NCBI GenBank assembly: GCA_029881255.1
Contig: JAOUMY010000003.1
Coordinates: forward strand, 120,732 to 184,731
DNA length: 64,000 nucleotides
From: Gammaproteobacteria bacterium
Lineage (GTDB): Bacteria > Pseudomonadota > Gammaproteobacteria > S012-40
Direction of reading: 5' to 3'
A program made the translations under genes and the position numbers. The notes below the pieces were generated by a model. That model saw only the letters and a list, made by a program, of their open reading frames with translations. It was not told the DNA's origin and did not search any database. Positions 1-9,500 of the stretch are shown here, piece after piece; the stretch's first letter is position 1; every line of letters starts with the position of its first letter.

Positions 1-2
1 AA

Positions 3-1817
3 CAGTTTAAGAAAACTGGCCCGCGAAAAAAAGTTGGCTTCTCTTGGCGCAGCGGAAGTACTGGTTTCGGGCGTCCCGGATATGTCTCGCTAGGGGACTG
101 GAAACAGCTTTTTCAATTTACTGACAATATAGACTTTATCAATCTTCAGTACGATGACATCTCGCAAGAAAATGACGACCTTGAGAAAAGATCCGGATTT
201 AGGCTTTCGGTTATCGATGGTGTCGATATAAGAAATAATATTGACGAACTCGCTGCTTTGATATCCGCTCTCGACCTGATCATAACAGTTGGCAACATAA
301 ACGCACCTCTCGCGGGCGCCCTTGGAAAACCAATATGGCGCCTTAACAGCAAACGAGGGAACGATCCCATGCGCCTGGGAGCGGACAACTATCCCTGGCA
401 TCCGTCTACTACATTGTTAAATCAAGTATTCCCAAATGAACGAACGCTTTTCAGTGCGCTGGGACATTGGTTACGTAACTTTAGACCATTCATTAGTCGA
501 AACCATGAACTATTTGACCAACTAAAAAGTGGCCTTATTAGTCAAGCAAATGTACAGCTACACAAAAATGAACAAATCTCCGTAAAAGCAGAATTATGTC
601 CCATTATGGAAAAGATTTTGAATCCCAATCCGGACACATATGATTACGATAAAAATACATATGAATTTGAAAAAAGTTCTATTTGGAACAGAATGATATC
701 GCTTGACTCATCAATAGAAAACCACGTACCAACAGGATTGATCGCAGACTTTATCTACAATTTCTTTCGTCACGCACCGATCCTCAACAATAACTTAGAA
801 ATGATGGATAGAATTGAGAAGTCAACCACATCGAATTGCGTATCGCCAGATATTCTTTTCGCTTTGTACGAAACTCTACCTGCGATTGCCAGAGACGGAA
901 ATAAGGAATTTACGGAGTTTGCTTCAAAAACCTTGTTAAAGAGAACGATAAATGACCGACAAAGTACTAACTATATTATCGACCGACTTTACGATGCAGG
1001 AAGTCTTCAGATTGCACTAGAAGTTAGCGAAGGGCACACTTTTTCTCAAAGCCCCTTAACACAGAAAAAATGGAATGGAGAAATACGCATTGACGATGAC
1101 CTAGTACTGGATATACGCCACTATTGGGAAAATGCATTTTTATGGAGCCCGGTACTACGCTTTCTCAACACCTTAGAAAGCCACATCACTATCATTGCCC
1201 CAAGTGGCACAATTGAAACGTTGAAAGGACTGTATTCTAATATAAACTTTGTTAGCACACTCGAATCTTCATCACCTGTCGACAAGCTCTATCACGCCAC
1301 CTTAGAACGATTTATTTTACACCTTATAAGAAGTAACCATATTACTATAGAACAGCCGGTGAAACGATTCTTCTTATTTGAAGACAGTGAAATTAAATTC
1401 AAGAACAAACTGCCACGGATTGGGTTTTATACAAGAAACCCGCAATATCTATCCAAAGCATACACTTCTGACATCCCAGACTACAACTTTTTCCATCTAG
1501 ACAATCTGCTAGAAGACATATTTGATTTCGATAGCAAAGAATTTGATCGTCACACTCATATAATTTCTGAAAACTTATCGGCAATAATACACTGTATCGA
1601 GGGTTTCGATCTATTTATCACTGATACTTTTTTAGGATATATATCGTCTAGCATGGGCATAATGACGATTTTATATAGTGATGCACCATCACCATACCCT
1701 CAAGTGTTTCCGCAAAATGGTGGAATCCGATGGAATAATTTCCTTAAGCTAGAAACCAGAATACCCAATATTGAAAAACTAATTAAAGAATTATCTTTTA
1801 GAAAAAACAAACAATAA
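3..1817 (+). CDS. GT9-like glycosyltransferase-fold protein, 5' end cut by window
   Basis: The reading frame is already open at the first complete codon, so this is the C-terminal part (604 residues) of a longer protein. The first ATG at 258 is internal. Residues ~11-17 read VGFSWRS and are followed by INLQYDD. The same signature (V-G-x-S/T-W-R-A-G, then I-N-L-Q-Y) occurs in the TPR proteins at 19.6, 32.9 and 34.7 kb, so this resembles their heptosyltransferase/GT9-like C-terminal domain. By analogy TPRs may lie upstream of the window. The last ~320 residues look like a second, more divergent copy of the same fold, ending in a D-L-F-I-T-D-T stretch that matches the D-D-Y-I-G-V-S-N stretch of the 19.6 kb protein. 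The gene is noticeably A+T-rich. The substrate is unknown; glycan transfer to flagellin or a surface polysaccharide is inferred from neighbours. Confidence 0.7.
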   Translation, partial: QFKKTGPRKKVGFSWRSGSTGFGRPGYVSLGDWKQLFQFTDNIDFINLQYDDISQENDDLEKRSGFRLSVIDGVDIRNNIDELAALISALDLIITVGNINAPLAGALGKPIWRLNSKRGNDPMRLGADNYPWHPSTTLLNQVFPNERTLFSALGHWLRNFRPFISRNHELFDQLKSGLISQANVQLHKNEQISVKAELCPIMEKILNPNPDTYDYDKNTYEFEKSSIWNRMISLDSSIENHVPTGLIADFIYNFFRHAPILNNNLEMMDRIEKSTTSNCVSPDILFALYETLPAIARDGNKEFTEFASKTLLKRTINDRQSTNYIIDRLYDAGSLQIALEVSEGHTFSQSPLTQKKWNGEIRIDDDLVLDIRHYWENAFLWSPVLRFLNTLESHITIIAPSGTIETLKGLYSNINFVSTLESSSPVDKLYHATLERFILHLIRSNHITIEQPVKRFFLFEDSEIKFKNKLPRIGFYTRNPQYLSKAYTSDIPDYNFFHLDNLLEDIFDFDSKEFDRHTHIISENLSAIIHCIEGFDLFITDTFLGYISSSMGIMTILYSDAPSPYPQVFPQNGGIRWNNFLKLETRIPNIEKLIKELSFRKNKQ

Positions 1818-1960
1818 TCACCTAATACAACTATGAATTTAACCGCATAAGAGTATGCCGTCACCCACAACAGGCAATTCTACAATAACAATTTGAATTA
1901 TATTTTCAGACTATTCCATTCACCTGAAACTATACCTTTTCGAATGCCTTTTTAGACAAA

Positions 1961-2722
1961 CTAACTAATTTCTGTACTCGATAGAAAATTATAAAACGCT
2001 TCTGCCCATTTTTCGTTTTCCTCATCAGCTTGCTTTCTTAGAGCTTTCTCGCCGATTTCGATCGCATTCCATCCTTCAACATCGATAAACTCGAGCACAT
2101 TTCGAATTGTTTTTTCATAATTATCGACAAACTCCTCATAAATAACTCGATAAGGTGAAACATTTATTTGTTTAAAGTAATTCTGCCAAAGCTCATCTTC
2201 TTTCAATAGTCGTTTATATTGTTGAAATACGGTTTCATGATCATATTCTTTTGCGGTTTTATATTCACCTTTTTCTTTTGCCTCGTCCTCTTGTCGACTG
2301 GTAAAGTAGCCGGTTTTTATTGCCTTTACCATTGACACCGCTTGCCTGACCTTATCTCGCCTGGAAATGTAAATATATTTTGCGTTGGGAAAAATATTTT
2401 CTAATACTTCGGGGGCATTGAAATTCGACCATTCCGGTATAGATATGTAAAAACGCCTCATATCCTCTAGATTTTCCCACATGATCTTTACACCAAAGCA
2501 CCCATTTTCAGTAGTACCTTTTTCGTACATCCTCCTGTTAAACTCTTCGGGTGAGTTTTTCCATAGAGCAGGAAGCGGACCTTTCTCCCCGCGTAGATGC
2601 ATATAGTACTCCAAGGGAATGCCTGCAATTCCTGAATCAACTAATCCTGCGTAGAGGAGGTTACTTCCGGTGCGATGGGATGCACAGATTACATAGCATT
2701 TCTTAGGCGTCGATAAATTCAT
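1961..2722 (-). CDS. Stf0-type sulfotransferase
   Basis: A 253-residue protein resembling the Stf0 family, which transfers sulfate from PAPS to sugar hydroxyls (the type member acts on trehalose). The N-terminus has the 5'-phosphosulfate-binding loop C-A-S-H-R-T-G-S-N-L-L (residues ~13-23). The segment P-L-E-Y-Y follows, and a mid-protein I-Y-I-S-R-R-D-K-V-R-Q-A-V-S segment fits the 3'-phosphate-binding region. It is a single-gene unit facing the methyltransferase at 3100. Base composition is A+T-rich like its left neighbour. The acceptor cannot be read from sequence; a sulfated surface or flagellar glycan is the contextual guess. Confidence 0.8.
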   Translation of the reverse strand: MNLSTPKKCYVICASHRTGSNLLYAGLVDSGIAGIPLEYYMHLRGEKGPLPALWKNSPEEFNRRMYEKGTTENGCFGVKIMWENLEDMRRFYISIPEWSNFNAPEVLENIFPNAKYIYISRRDKVRQAVSMVKAIKTGYFTSRQEDEAKEKGEYKTAKEYDHETVFQQYKRLLKEDELWQNYFKQINVSPYRVIYEEFVDNYEKTIRNVLEFIDVEGWNAIEIGEKALRKQADEENEKWAEAFYNFLSSTEIS

Positions 2723-3024
2723 AATATCCTTTCGTCAATATTCAAACAAAGCACAGGCGCAATCTACTTTTCCCGTTGAACAATTAACAACGGTGCCTCG
2801 CTCCAGCTGGCCAAACACGATACTGGGGCGCCTACATTTAAGAGTCTCAATTATCCCCACCCTATGAACAACAACGAAATCATTCAAGAATTTTGCCACA
2901 ATTGACTAGCCGTAAAGAGACCTTCAAACTGTCTATTCTACAGAACGGAGACGGTCTGTCGCTTGTGACAGCGGTTATCAGAATTGTTATCCAAGTGGTG
3001 AACCCCAAAAAACCGCAAAGCATT

Positions 3025-3053
3025 TTGTAACAGGATCAATTTGCTTTTATAAT
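3025..3053 (+). promoter_or_regulatory. Candidate sigma-70 promoter for the methyltransferase at 3100
   Basis: TTGTAA (3025-3030), a 17-base spacer, then a perfect TATAAT (3048-3053), about 47 bases before the start codon at 3100. This is the only recognisable element in the otherwise featureless 377-base divergent gap 2723-3099. Confidence 0.6.
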
Positions 3054-3099
3054 CCATTGAAACCATTCTATAGCTCAATAGCGAGACAAATTCACGCGT

Positions 3100-4248
3100 A
3101 TGAACAAATCAACTGTTGCCCCTGAATCCGCGGAAACGATCCGTTTCGAATTCGGCAAAAACTGGCAGGCCTTTCTGACAGAATTTGATCATGACAGACT
3201 TGAAACGTCCAGAAAGCATCTTCTTGACACCCTGCAACTGGAAGATCTACAGGGCAAAGACTTTGTTGACATCGGCTGCGGCAGCGGCTTGCATTCACTT
3301 GCTGCTTATTTTTCCGGTGCTCGTCAAATTATCAGCTTTGATTTTGATCCCGATTCTGTGGAAGCGACTAAGTCTTTAAGGGAACGTGCGGGCCATCCTG
3401 AGAACTGGAAGATAATCGAGGGCTCGGTGCTGGATCGCGATTTTATGTCCTCGCTTCCCAAAGGCGATATTGTCTACTCATGGGGCGTTCTCCATCATAC
3501 TGGCGATCTGTGGAATGCGGTGAACAACTCAATAATACCGCTCAAAGATGATGGTGTTTACTATATCGCCTTATACGCCGACGAGGTATATCAGAACCCG
3601 TCACCTCAGTACTGGATCGATATTAAACTAAAATACAATCGCGCAGGCCCTGAGGAAAAAAAGGAAATGGAAAACTGGTACGCCTGGGAGCGAGTACTCA
3701 AGGGCAGAGCCATGCAAGGGGAAAACCCGTTTACCATAATCGATGAATATAACAAAAGCCGGGGTATGGAATTCTGGACAGATGTTCGAGACTGGCTGGG
3801 CGGCTACCCAATTGAATTTTCCACCAGTAGCGATGTAGCTCGATTTTGCTACGAACGCGGACTGAATATCGTCAATATAAACAGTGGACACGGAAATACC
3901 GAGTTTGTCATGACAAAACAGGCAATCAGTCCCGAGAACGACTATTTTGTCGAAGAAATACCAATAACCCGACCTTTCATCCTCGAAGACGGCGCATGTT
4001 ACAAAACACACTTGCCCGAGCAGATCGCTATCGCCAATACCTCTGACAATAAAACCCGCTCCCCACTCATGTTGTTCGAAGACGGCGCCTTGATAGGATT
4101 TCCGCATGCACCTCTTACCGCTATTAAAGATAAAGGCGAGGGCCGCTTTAACCACACAGGAGAATATCTGTACTTTTCCAGCTCCGACAACTCCGACCCG
4201 AATATAAACAATAAAATCTATACTCTTTGGCGAAGAAAGCAGCGCTGA
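3100..4248 (+). CDS. Class I SAM-dependent methyltransferase
   Basis: A 382-residue protein. Residues ~48-70 carry motif I of a Rossmann-fold methyltransferase (F-V-D-I-G-C-G-S-G-L-H-S), and then I-S-F-D-F-D-P-D as the acidic ribose-binding loop. A post-core W-G-V-L-H-H-T-G segment is typical of Methyltransf_11/23-type enzymes. The C-terminal ~140 residues, including a W-x-D-V-R-D-W-L-G-G-Y-P segment, resemble the tail of methyltransferases found in polysaccharide clusters. The gene stands alone, convergent with the GT4 gene 14 bases downstream. The target (sugar, lipid or protein) is unknown. Confidence 0.75.
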   Translation: MNKSTVAPESAETIRFEFGKNWQAFLTEFDHDRLETSRKHLLDTLQLEDLQGKDFVDIGCGSGLHSLAAYFSGARQIISFDFDPDSVEATKSLRERAGHPENWKIIEGSVLDRDFMSSLPKGDIVYSWGVLHHTGDLWNAVNNSIIPLKDDGVYYIALYADEVYQNPSPQYWIDIKLKYNRAGPEEKKEMENWYAWERVLKGRAMQGENPFTIIDEYNKSRGMEFWTDVRDWLGGYPIEFSTSSDVARFCYERGLNIVNINSGHGNTEFVMTKQAISPENDYFVEEIPITRPFILEDGACYKTHLPEQIAIANTSDNKTRSPLMLFEDGALIGFPHAPLTAIKDKGEGRFNHTGEYLYFSSSDNSDPNINNKIYTLWRRKQR

Positions 4249-4262
4249 GAGCTATATTTACT

Positions 4263-5411
4263 TCAAGGCACTGAAATGTGGCCTGTGATGTTTTCGAATA
4301 TATCGGCATATCGTTTTGTCATGTCGGCAAAGGTGATATGTCGCCGGGTCAATGCAAGTGATTTTTCCGCCATAGCCTTTCGTTTTTCGACATTCGCACA
4401 TAGTAAGCCAATAGCGTTTGCCAGGGCATCAACATCCCCTGGCGCGTATTCCAGGGCATTTTCTCCGAACTCTACCTGCTCCGCGATACCGAAAACATTG
4501 GTCGTAATGATGGGCAAACCACATTCCATGGCCTCGAGTATGATACGTGGATAGCTCTCGTTTCGAGAACTGCAAATAAACACATCAGCCGCTTGGTAGC
4601 CATCAAGAATCATATCCGTCTTGGGTAATAAACGACAATCTACCTGTCTGCCCATACAATAGGCATTCATTGCCTCGCTATATTCACCACCTGCATCCCC
4701 AATAAGAACCCCTACGGCCGGCACTCCGTCTACCTGCACGCGACTTAGCGCCTGCAAAATATCCATCTGACCCTTGCGCTCGTGAAATGTGCCAACACAA
4801 AGAAATACGCAGGCATCGGTAGGTATCTGATGCATTTCTCGCCACGATTCACGACTCAATCCTGTTTTTCTATTAAGAAATTCGGCCGTATTTAGTGCAT
4901 TGGGAATACAATCGTCAGCAATTTCTGCGACGCGCTCCTTCCATAGCGTTTTCGTAGCCTGGGAGACAAACACAATCTTGCTCGCCTTCGAAAGCGCATC
5001 CATAGCCAGCTCCAGTCTGCTGCCCAGATACGTCTGCCAATAATCTATACTTTGACTTTCTCTGATATTCCACACTGACGGCCGACCACTACGATGCGCT
5101 GCGATGATTGCCGGGTAGGCTAAAAACGTATTGCCATAAACCATTTCGATTTCCAGTTTTTCAATTAAATTGGCTAGTTCACCGATAGCGGTCTCGATTT
5201 CCTTTTCGCGACGAAGCATACCTTCGGAAAATGGCAGGCTCATCATCGATATATTTTTCTCCTGATATCTTGCAGCAAGCGGCCCGTTTTGGAATGACAT
5301 CACTATCGGTTCTAGATCGGATTGTGTTGAGACAGCCGATATCATCTCAAACATGCTGATAGCCGCGCCCTCAAGATTAAGGTTATGACTGACGGCCAGG
5401 AGTTTCATCAT
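4263..5411 (-). CDS. Glycosyltransferase family 4 (GT-B)
   Basis: A 382-residue GT-B glycosyltransferase. The N-terminal half begins with a short strand and an L-N-L-E-G-A donor-side loop. The C-terminal half has F-L-C-V-G-T-F-H-E-R-K-G-Q (residues ~208-220), the usual Glycos_transf_1 start. The E-x7-E-like segment S-Y-P-R-I-I-L-E-A-M-E-C-G-L-P-I near residue 290 fits the nucleotide-sugar site. It probably acts on the cytoplasmic side using an NDP- or UDP-sugar. It ends convergently against the methyltransferase at 3100-4248 and is divergent from the one at 5575. Substrate unknown. Confidence 0.8.
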   Translation of the reverse strand: MMKLLAVSHNLNLEGAAISMFEMISAVSTQSDLEPIVMSFQNGPLAARYQEKNISMMSLPFSEGMLRREKEIETAIGELANLIEKLEIEMVYGNTFLAYPAIIAAHRSGRPSVWNIRESQSIDYWQTYLGSRLELAMDALSKASKIVFVSQATKTLWKERVAEIADDCIPNALNTAEFLNRKTGLSRESWREMHQIPTDACVFLCVGTFHERKGQMDILQALSRVQVDGVPAVGVLIGDAGGEYSEAMNAYCMGRQVDCRLLPKTDMILDGYQAADVFICSSRNESYPRIILEAMECGLPIITTNVFGIAEQVEFGENALEYAPGDVDALANAIGLLCANVEKRKAMAEKSLALTRRHITFADMTKRYADIFENITGHISVP

Positions 5412-5574
5412 CTTGCATTTCCGAATTTAGGCATAATTCATTATACTGATCCCTCTCTGACAACAATAGACACGTACGACAGAAGTTGCACACGAGTTGA
5501 GTTAAAACATCAAATCATATGAAATTTTCCCTCAAATACAGTTTTCTTGTGTCCTTGTGTAGAAGAACTACCCT

Positions 5575-6561
5575 ATGAAGGAATCACTTTACAAGGAATA
5601 TCTTTCGGAGAGATTTGATCTCAGCGTCGATACACGAGAAGACGATGAAATTTTAGAAGGAAGCCTTGTCGCTCGAGACGAAAAGCAACGCAATATTCCC
5701 ATAAAAGGTGGAATACCCAGATTTAGTGGCAACGGTAATTATGCCGAGAATTTTGGACTTCAGTGGAATGTCTTTCGTGCGACACAGCTGGACAGCGTTT
5801 CAGGCAGACCTATTTCCACCAAAAGATTCTGGACAAACACCAAATGGACAGAGGTTGAGCTAAAAGGAAAAACGGTATTGGAAGTCGGCTCTGGAGCCGG
5901 CCGGTTTACCGAAGTGCTTCTGGCATGTGGAGCGAAAGTTGTCAGTTTTGACTTTAGCGGCGCGGTAGAAGCGAACTACACAAATAACAGAAACAAAGGC
6001 GACCTATTCCTTTTTCAGGGTGATTTATACGATATTCCGTTTCCAGACAAATATTTTGATTATGTATTTTGCTACGGTGTACTTCAGCATACGCCAGATC
6101 CGGATGCAGCCTATCGATCAATATTTTCCAAACTAAAACCCGGTGGGAAAATTTCTATCGACTACTACAGAAAACTTGGCCTGATATCGCCCTGGTCTAC
6201 GCCTAAAAGAATCTGGCGACCAATATGCTCGCGATTACCTCCAGCCCTGTTGTTGAAGATCATTAGGTTTTATATTCCAAAATATCTGCCGATAGACACT
6301 TTTATAAGAAAAATTCCGAAAATCGGTTTCTATCTCGCAGGCCTGATACCCATTCCTTGCTGGAATTACACAAGACTCGGGCTGTCAGATGAAGAAAGAC
6401 GGATATGGGCGATCATGGATACGTTTGACGCATTAGGTGCGCGATATGACCAACCCAAGACGCTGGAAAAGATTAGTGAAATGGTAGAATCAGCGGACAA
6501 CAGCTCTACCGATATATTTTATGGCAGCAACGGCATAGTTGCCAATGTGGTCAGAAAGTAG
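5575..6561 (+). CDS. SAM-dependent methyltransferase with N-terminal Trm112-like segment
   Basis: A 328-residue protein. The first ~50 residues (G-S-L-V-A-R-D ... I-P-I-K-G-G-I-P-R-F) resemble the Trm112p-like lead of many glycan-cluster methyltransferases, though without visible zinc cysteines. The SAM-binding motif V-L-E-V-G-S-G-A-G-R-F-T lies near residues 101-112, followed by V-S-F-D-F-S. The post-motif segment D-Y-V-F-C-Y-G-V-L-Q-H-T-P-D-P is typical of Methyltransf_11. It lies between oppositely oriented glycosyltransferase genes and converges on the AsnB-GT4 fusion with a 15-base gap. Substrate not known. Confidence 0.75.
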   Translation: MKESLYKEYLSERFDLSVDTREDDEILEGSLVARDEKQRNIPIKGGIPRFSGNGNYAENFGLQWNVFRATQLDSVSGRPISTKRFWTNTKWTEVELKGKTVLEVGSGAGRFTEVLLACGAKVVSFDFSGAVEANYTNNRNKGDLFLFQGDLYDIPFPDKYFDYVFCYGVLQHTPDPDAAYRSIFSKLKPGGKISIDYYRKLGLISPWSTPKRIWRPICSRLPPALLLKIIRFYIPKYLPIDTFIRKIPKIGFYLAGLIPIPCWNYTRLGLSDEERRIWAIMDTFDALGARYDQPKTLEKISEMVESADNSSTDIFYGSNGIVANVVRK

Positions 6562-6576
6562 AATTACCTGGGCGAC

Positions 6577-9500
6577 TTATACTGTTTCCTCTTCTTTCGA
6601 ATCTTGCCGAAACAGTTTGAGATAACTTGCCACCAGATTGTCGACGCCGAATCGCTCCTTAACCGATTTATACGCATTTTCACCGAGAGTCCTGGCAAGT
6701 TCCGCGTCCTGAAGAACAGTCAATACTGCATTGATCAGAGGGCCCGGTTCACTGGTATCAAAGACTAAACCTGAATAGTTGTGCTGTACCGCCTCGGCGG
6801 CCCCACCCGCAGCGGTAGTTACGATTGCTCGTTTAAGATATTGCGCCTCAAGCAATGAGTTAGGCGTTCCTTCCAGCCAGGCCGTCTGTAATACCACATC
6901 GGCGGCCCCCAGATAGGTAGACACCTCGGTTTTTCGACCAAGTAACTTCACGGTGTCGCCAAGACCACGTTGTTGTATTTCAGCCTCCAGTGATTTTCGC
7001 TCCGGTCCCTCGCCTAATACCAACACTTTGAGCGAGCCGATCACTTTTTGAACGCCATGAACAACATCTAAGAACAACATGGGTTGTTTCTCACTGGCCA
7101 GGCGAAATACGCCTACCACTAGAGGAATATTCGATGCATCGTGTTCACTACGCAGCGCTCTGACTTCTTCGTCGCCTGGAACATGTATCGTAGAGAAGTC
7201 GACGCCGTTTCTCACTAATTCTACGCGGTGTCGTTCCACACCTATCCAGTCAGCATAACTATTATTTCCTGATTGTGAGTTACCTGTCATCTGAACAGCG
7301 CCTGAGGAAGCGAGCGCTCGATAATATGGCTTGTACCACCGATGATAAAACTCGAAGTTTTGTGGATGATGATTTCTGAAAGAGATGTAAATTTTCGGAA
7401 TCCTGGCAAGAAGACCGGCGAGACCTCCCATAAGGTTTGGCTGATCAAGATAGCAGATTAGCGTATCGGCCTTCCAGGAAACCAGATGACTAAAGGCATG
7501 CCATACATATTTACGCATGAACGCCGGAAGCTCACCAATGAGCTCTATCGGCAACGTCAGATTGTCTACCGGGATATTGGATTCATCAAATCCATCGCAC
7601 GATTGTGTACCCGATACTACTTCAACATTTTTTCCACGCAACAAGGAAAGATAATGCGCTCCCCCTCCCTGCAAACCGTGCAAGGTTATCACTTTCACTT
7701 TCTTGCCTGACGCGGCCAGCCCAACCGCAAGATTGGATAATTGGCGTTCTGCACCACCAGAACTGAAGTCGCTAATAATCAACGCTATTCTTTGTGATTT
7801 CCAATCGCTTGCATTTGTCTTCTGACTGGACTCCTTTGCCCAAGTCGCGATGCGTCGAAGGACTTTTTTCTCGCGGGAACTCATTGAATACCAGGAATGT
7901 AGTTCCGATACCAGCTGTACGCTGCGAGACAAGGTATCGCGCCGAATTAACCCGGTGTTTTGGCGAAACAGCCATTCGGAAGATACTTCTGGAAAGAGGC
8001 GACGACCAATGAATGGAAGCTGTCGAATAAAATCATCTCGAACAAGTGATTTCTGAAAACGGTGAGGCAATTCCTCCGCCTTACTAAATACCATCGGCGT
8101 CCTTTGTCTCTCACGGGAATTTTTTTGCGTATCGAAAGACTCTCTAACCCACTTTGCATTCTGGTAGTAATATACGGCTTCTACATTCTGACTCTGCAAT
8201 TCAAGGCGAAGCTTCTTGTCCAACCCTCCTCTATCAAGAAGAATCACGGAAATTTTTTCAATCGAATATATCCTGGAAACCATTTCCAGCACGGTAGCAG
8301 CGTTCGCCGACCAGTCTGCGGTAATGGTATCCTCGGTATCATCAGCCCATTCGGATACCACATATTTTACGTTAGGAAGAAAGCTTCGCCAACGGGGGAA
8401 GATTCTTGTGGCCAGACCAATAACATCGGCATGCTCCTTCGCCAGTGCCAGACGTAAACTACAAATCATCAATGCATCAACCTCAGCCGGAGGCTTTCCA
8501 GCACTGTTCTGCAGATACTTATCAAGATGCAATAGCGACCACAGCTTATAGTCGCAATTATCGCCACCTTCTTCTATAGATTCAAACCATGATTCTACCC
8601 CTGTCCTGCTCGCCCAAAATGTCCGGCGGTTACGGTTTGTAATCAGACGCGTTTTTGCCAGCGTCGCCAGCGCTTTTCCCGCCCATTGATAAGACGGAAT
8701 ACCAAAGCCGCGTTTGGGCTTCATCATCCACTCTCTTGGAAGGTAACGTGACGCCAGGTGTTTCAATAAATATTTGCCAACGCCCTCATGCATTAAAACC
8801 GACGTAGGCAATTTTTCCGCGAAGCGCGCGACCTCCAGATTTAAAAAAGGTGTCCGCACCTCTAAACCGTGCCGCATGCTCATTCTATCCACTTTGGCCA
8901 ACACTGCGCCTGGCATATAGTGATTAACATCAGTCTTGCGTAAACTGGAGAACACATCGATTCCGGAGGCGTCGACCTCGTTCTGTAGCGAACGAATAAA
9001 ATCATGGTGATGTTCCTGATGTCTACCAATAAGACAAGAAACCTCCGAATCATTAAACACGAGAATTCTATTGCTGTAATAACGACGCCCGGCGGAGGAT
9101 GTCTGACCTGCAAGCGTTTCTTCACTCAAAGTCTGGCTATATCTGCCGTATCCACCAAACAATTCATCCGCGCCATCGCCTGAAAGCGCCACCTTGACTT
9201 CCTTTCGTGCAAATTGACACAACAGATAGGTAGGAAGAAGCGATGTATCGCCATTGGGCTCGTCAATCAAATCACCCAGATGATCGCCAAGCACCAGGTC
9301 GTCGGGCGATACCAGATAAACCCGATGTTCCGCGCCCAGGTGTTTTGCTATTTCTTCAGCCTCGACATGTTCACTGCCAGAAAATCCTTTAAAGCCTGCT
9401 GAAAAAGCCTTAATGGGAATTCCTAGCTTTTTTATCGCCAGAGCGACTACTGTTGATGAATCTACGCCTGCGGACAGAAATGCACCGACCGGCACATCTG

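Noticed and set aside
258-1817. A complete 519-residue protein starting at ATG 258
   Set aside because: The frame is open back to base 3 and the upstream part carries the family signature, so 258 is an internal methionine.
3628-4155. Minus-strand frame of 175 residues opposite the methyltransferase at 3100
   Set aside because: It is an antisense shadow of a gene with clear SAM-binding motifs.
8062-8551. Plus-strand reading frames of 111-131 residues opposite the AsnB-GT4 fusion
   Set aside because: They lie wholly inside a well-supported gene in another frame and show no recognisable motif.
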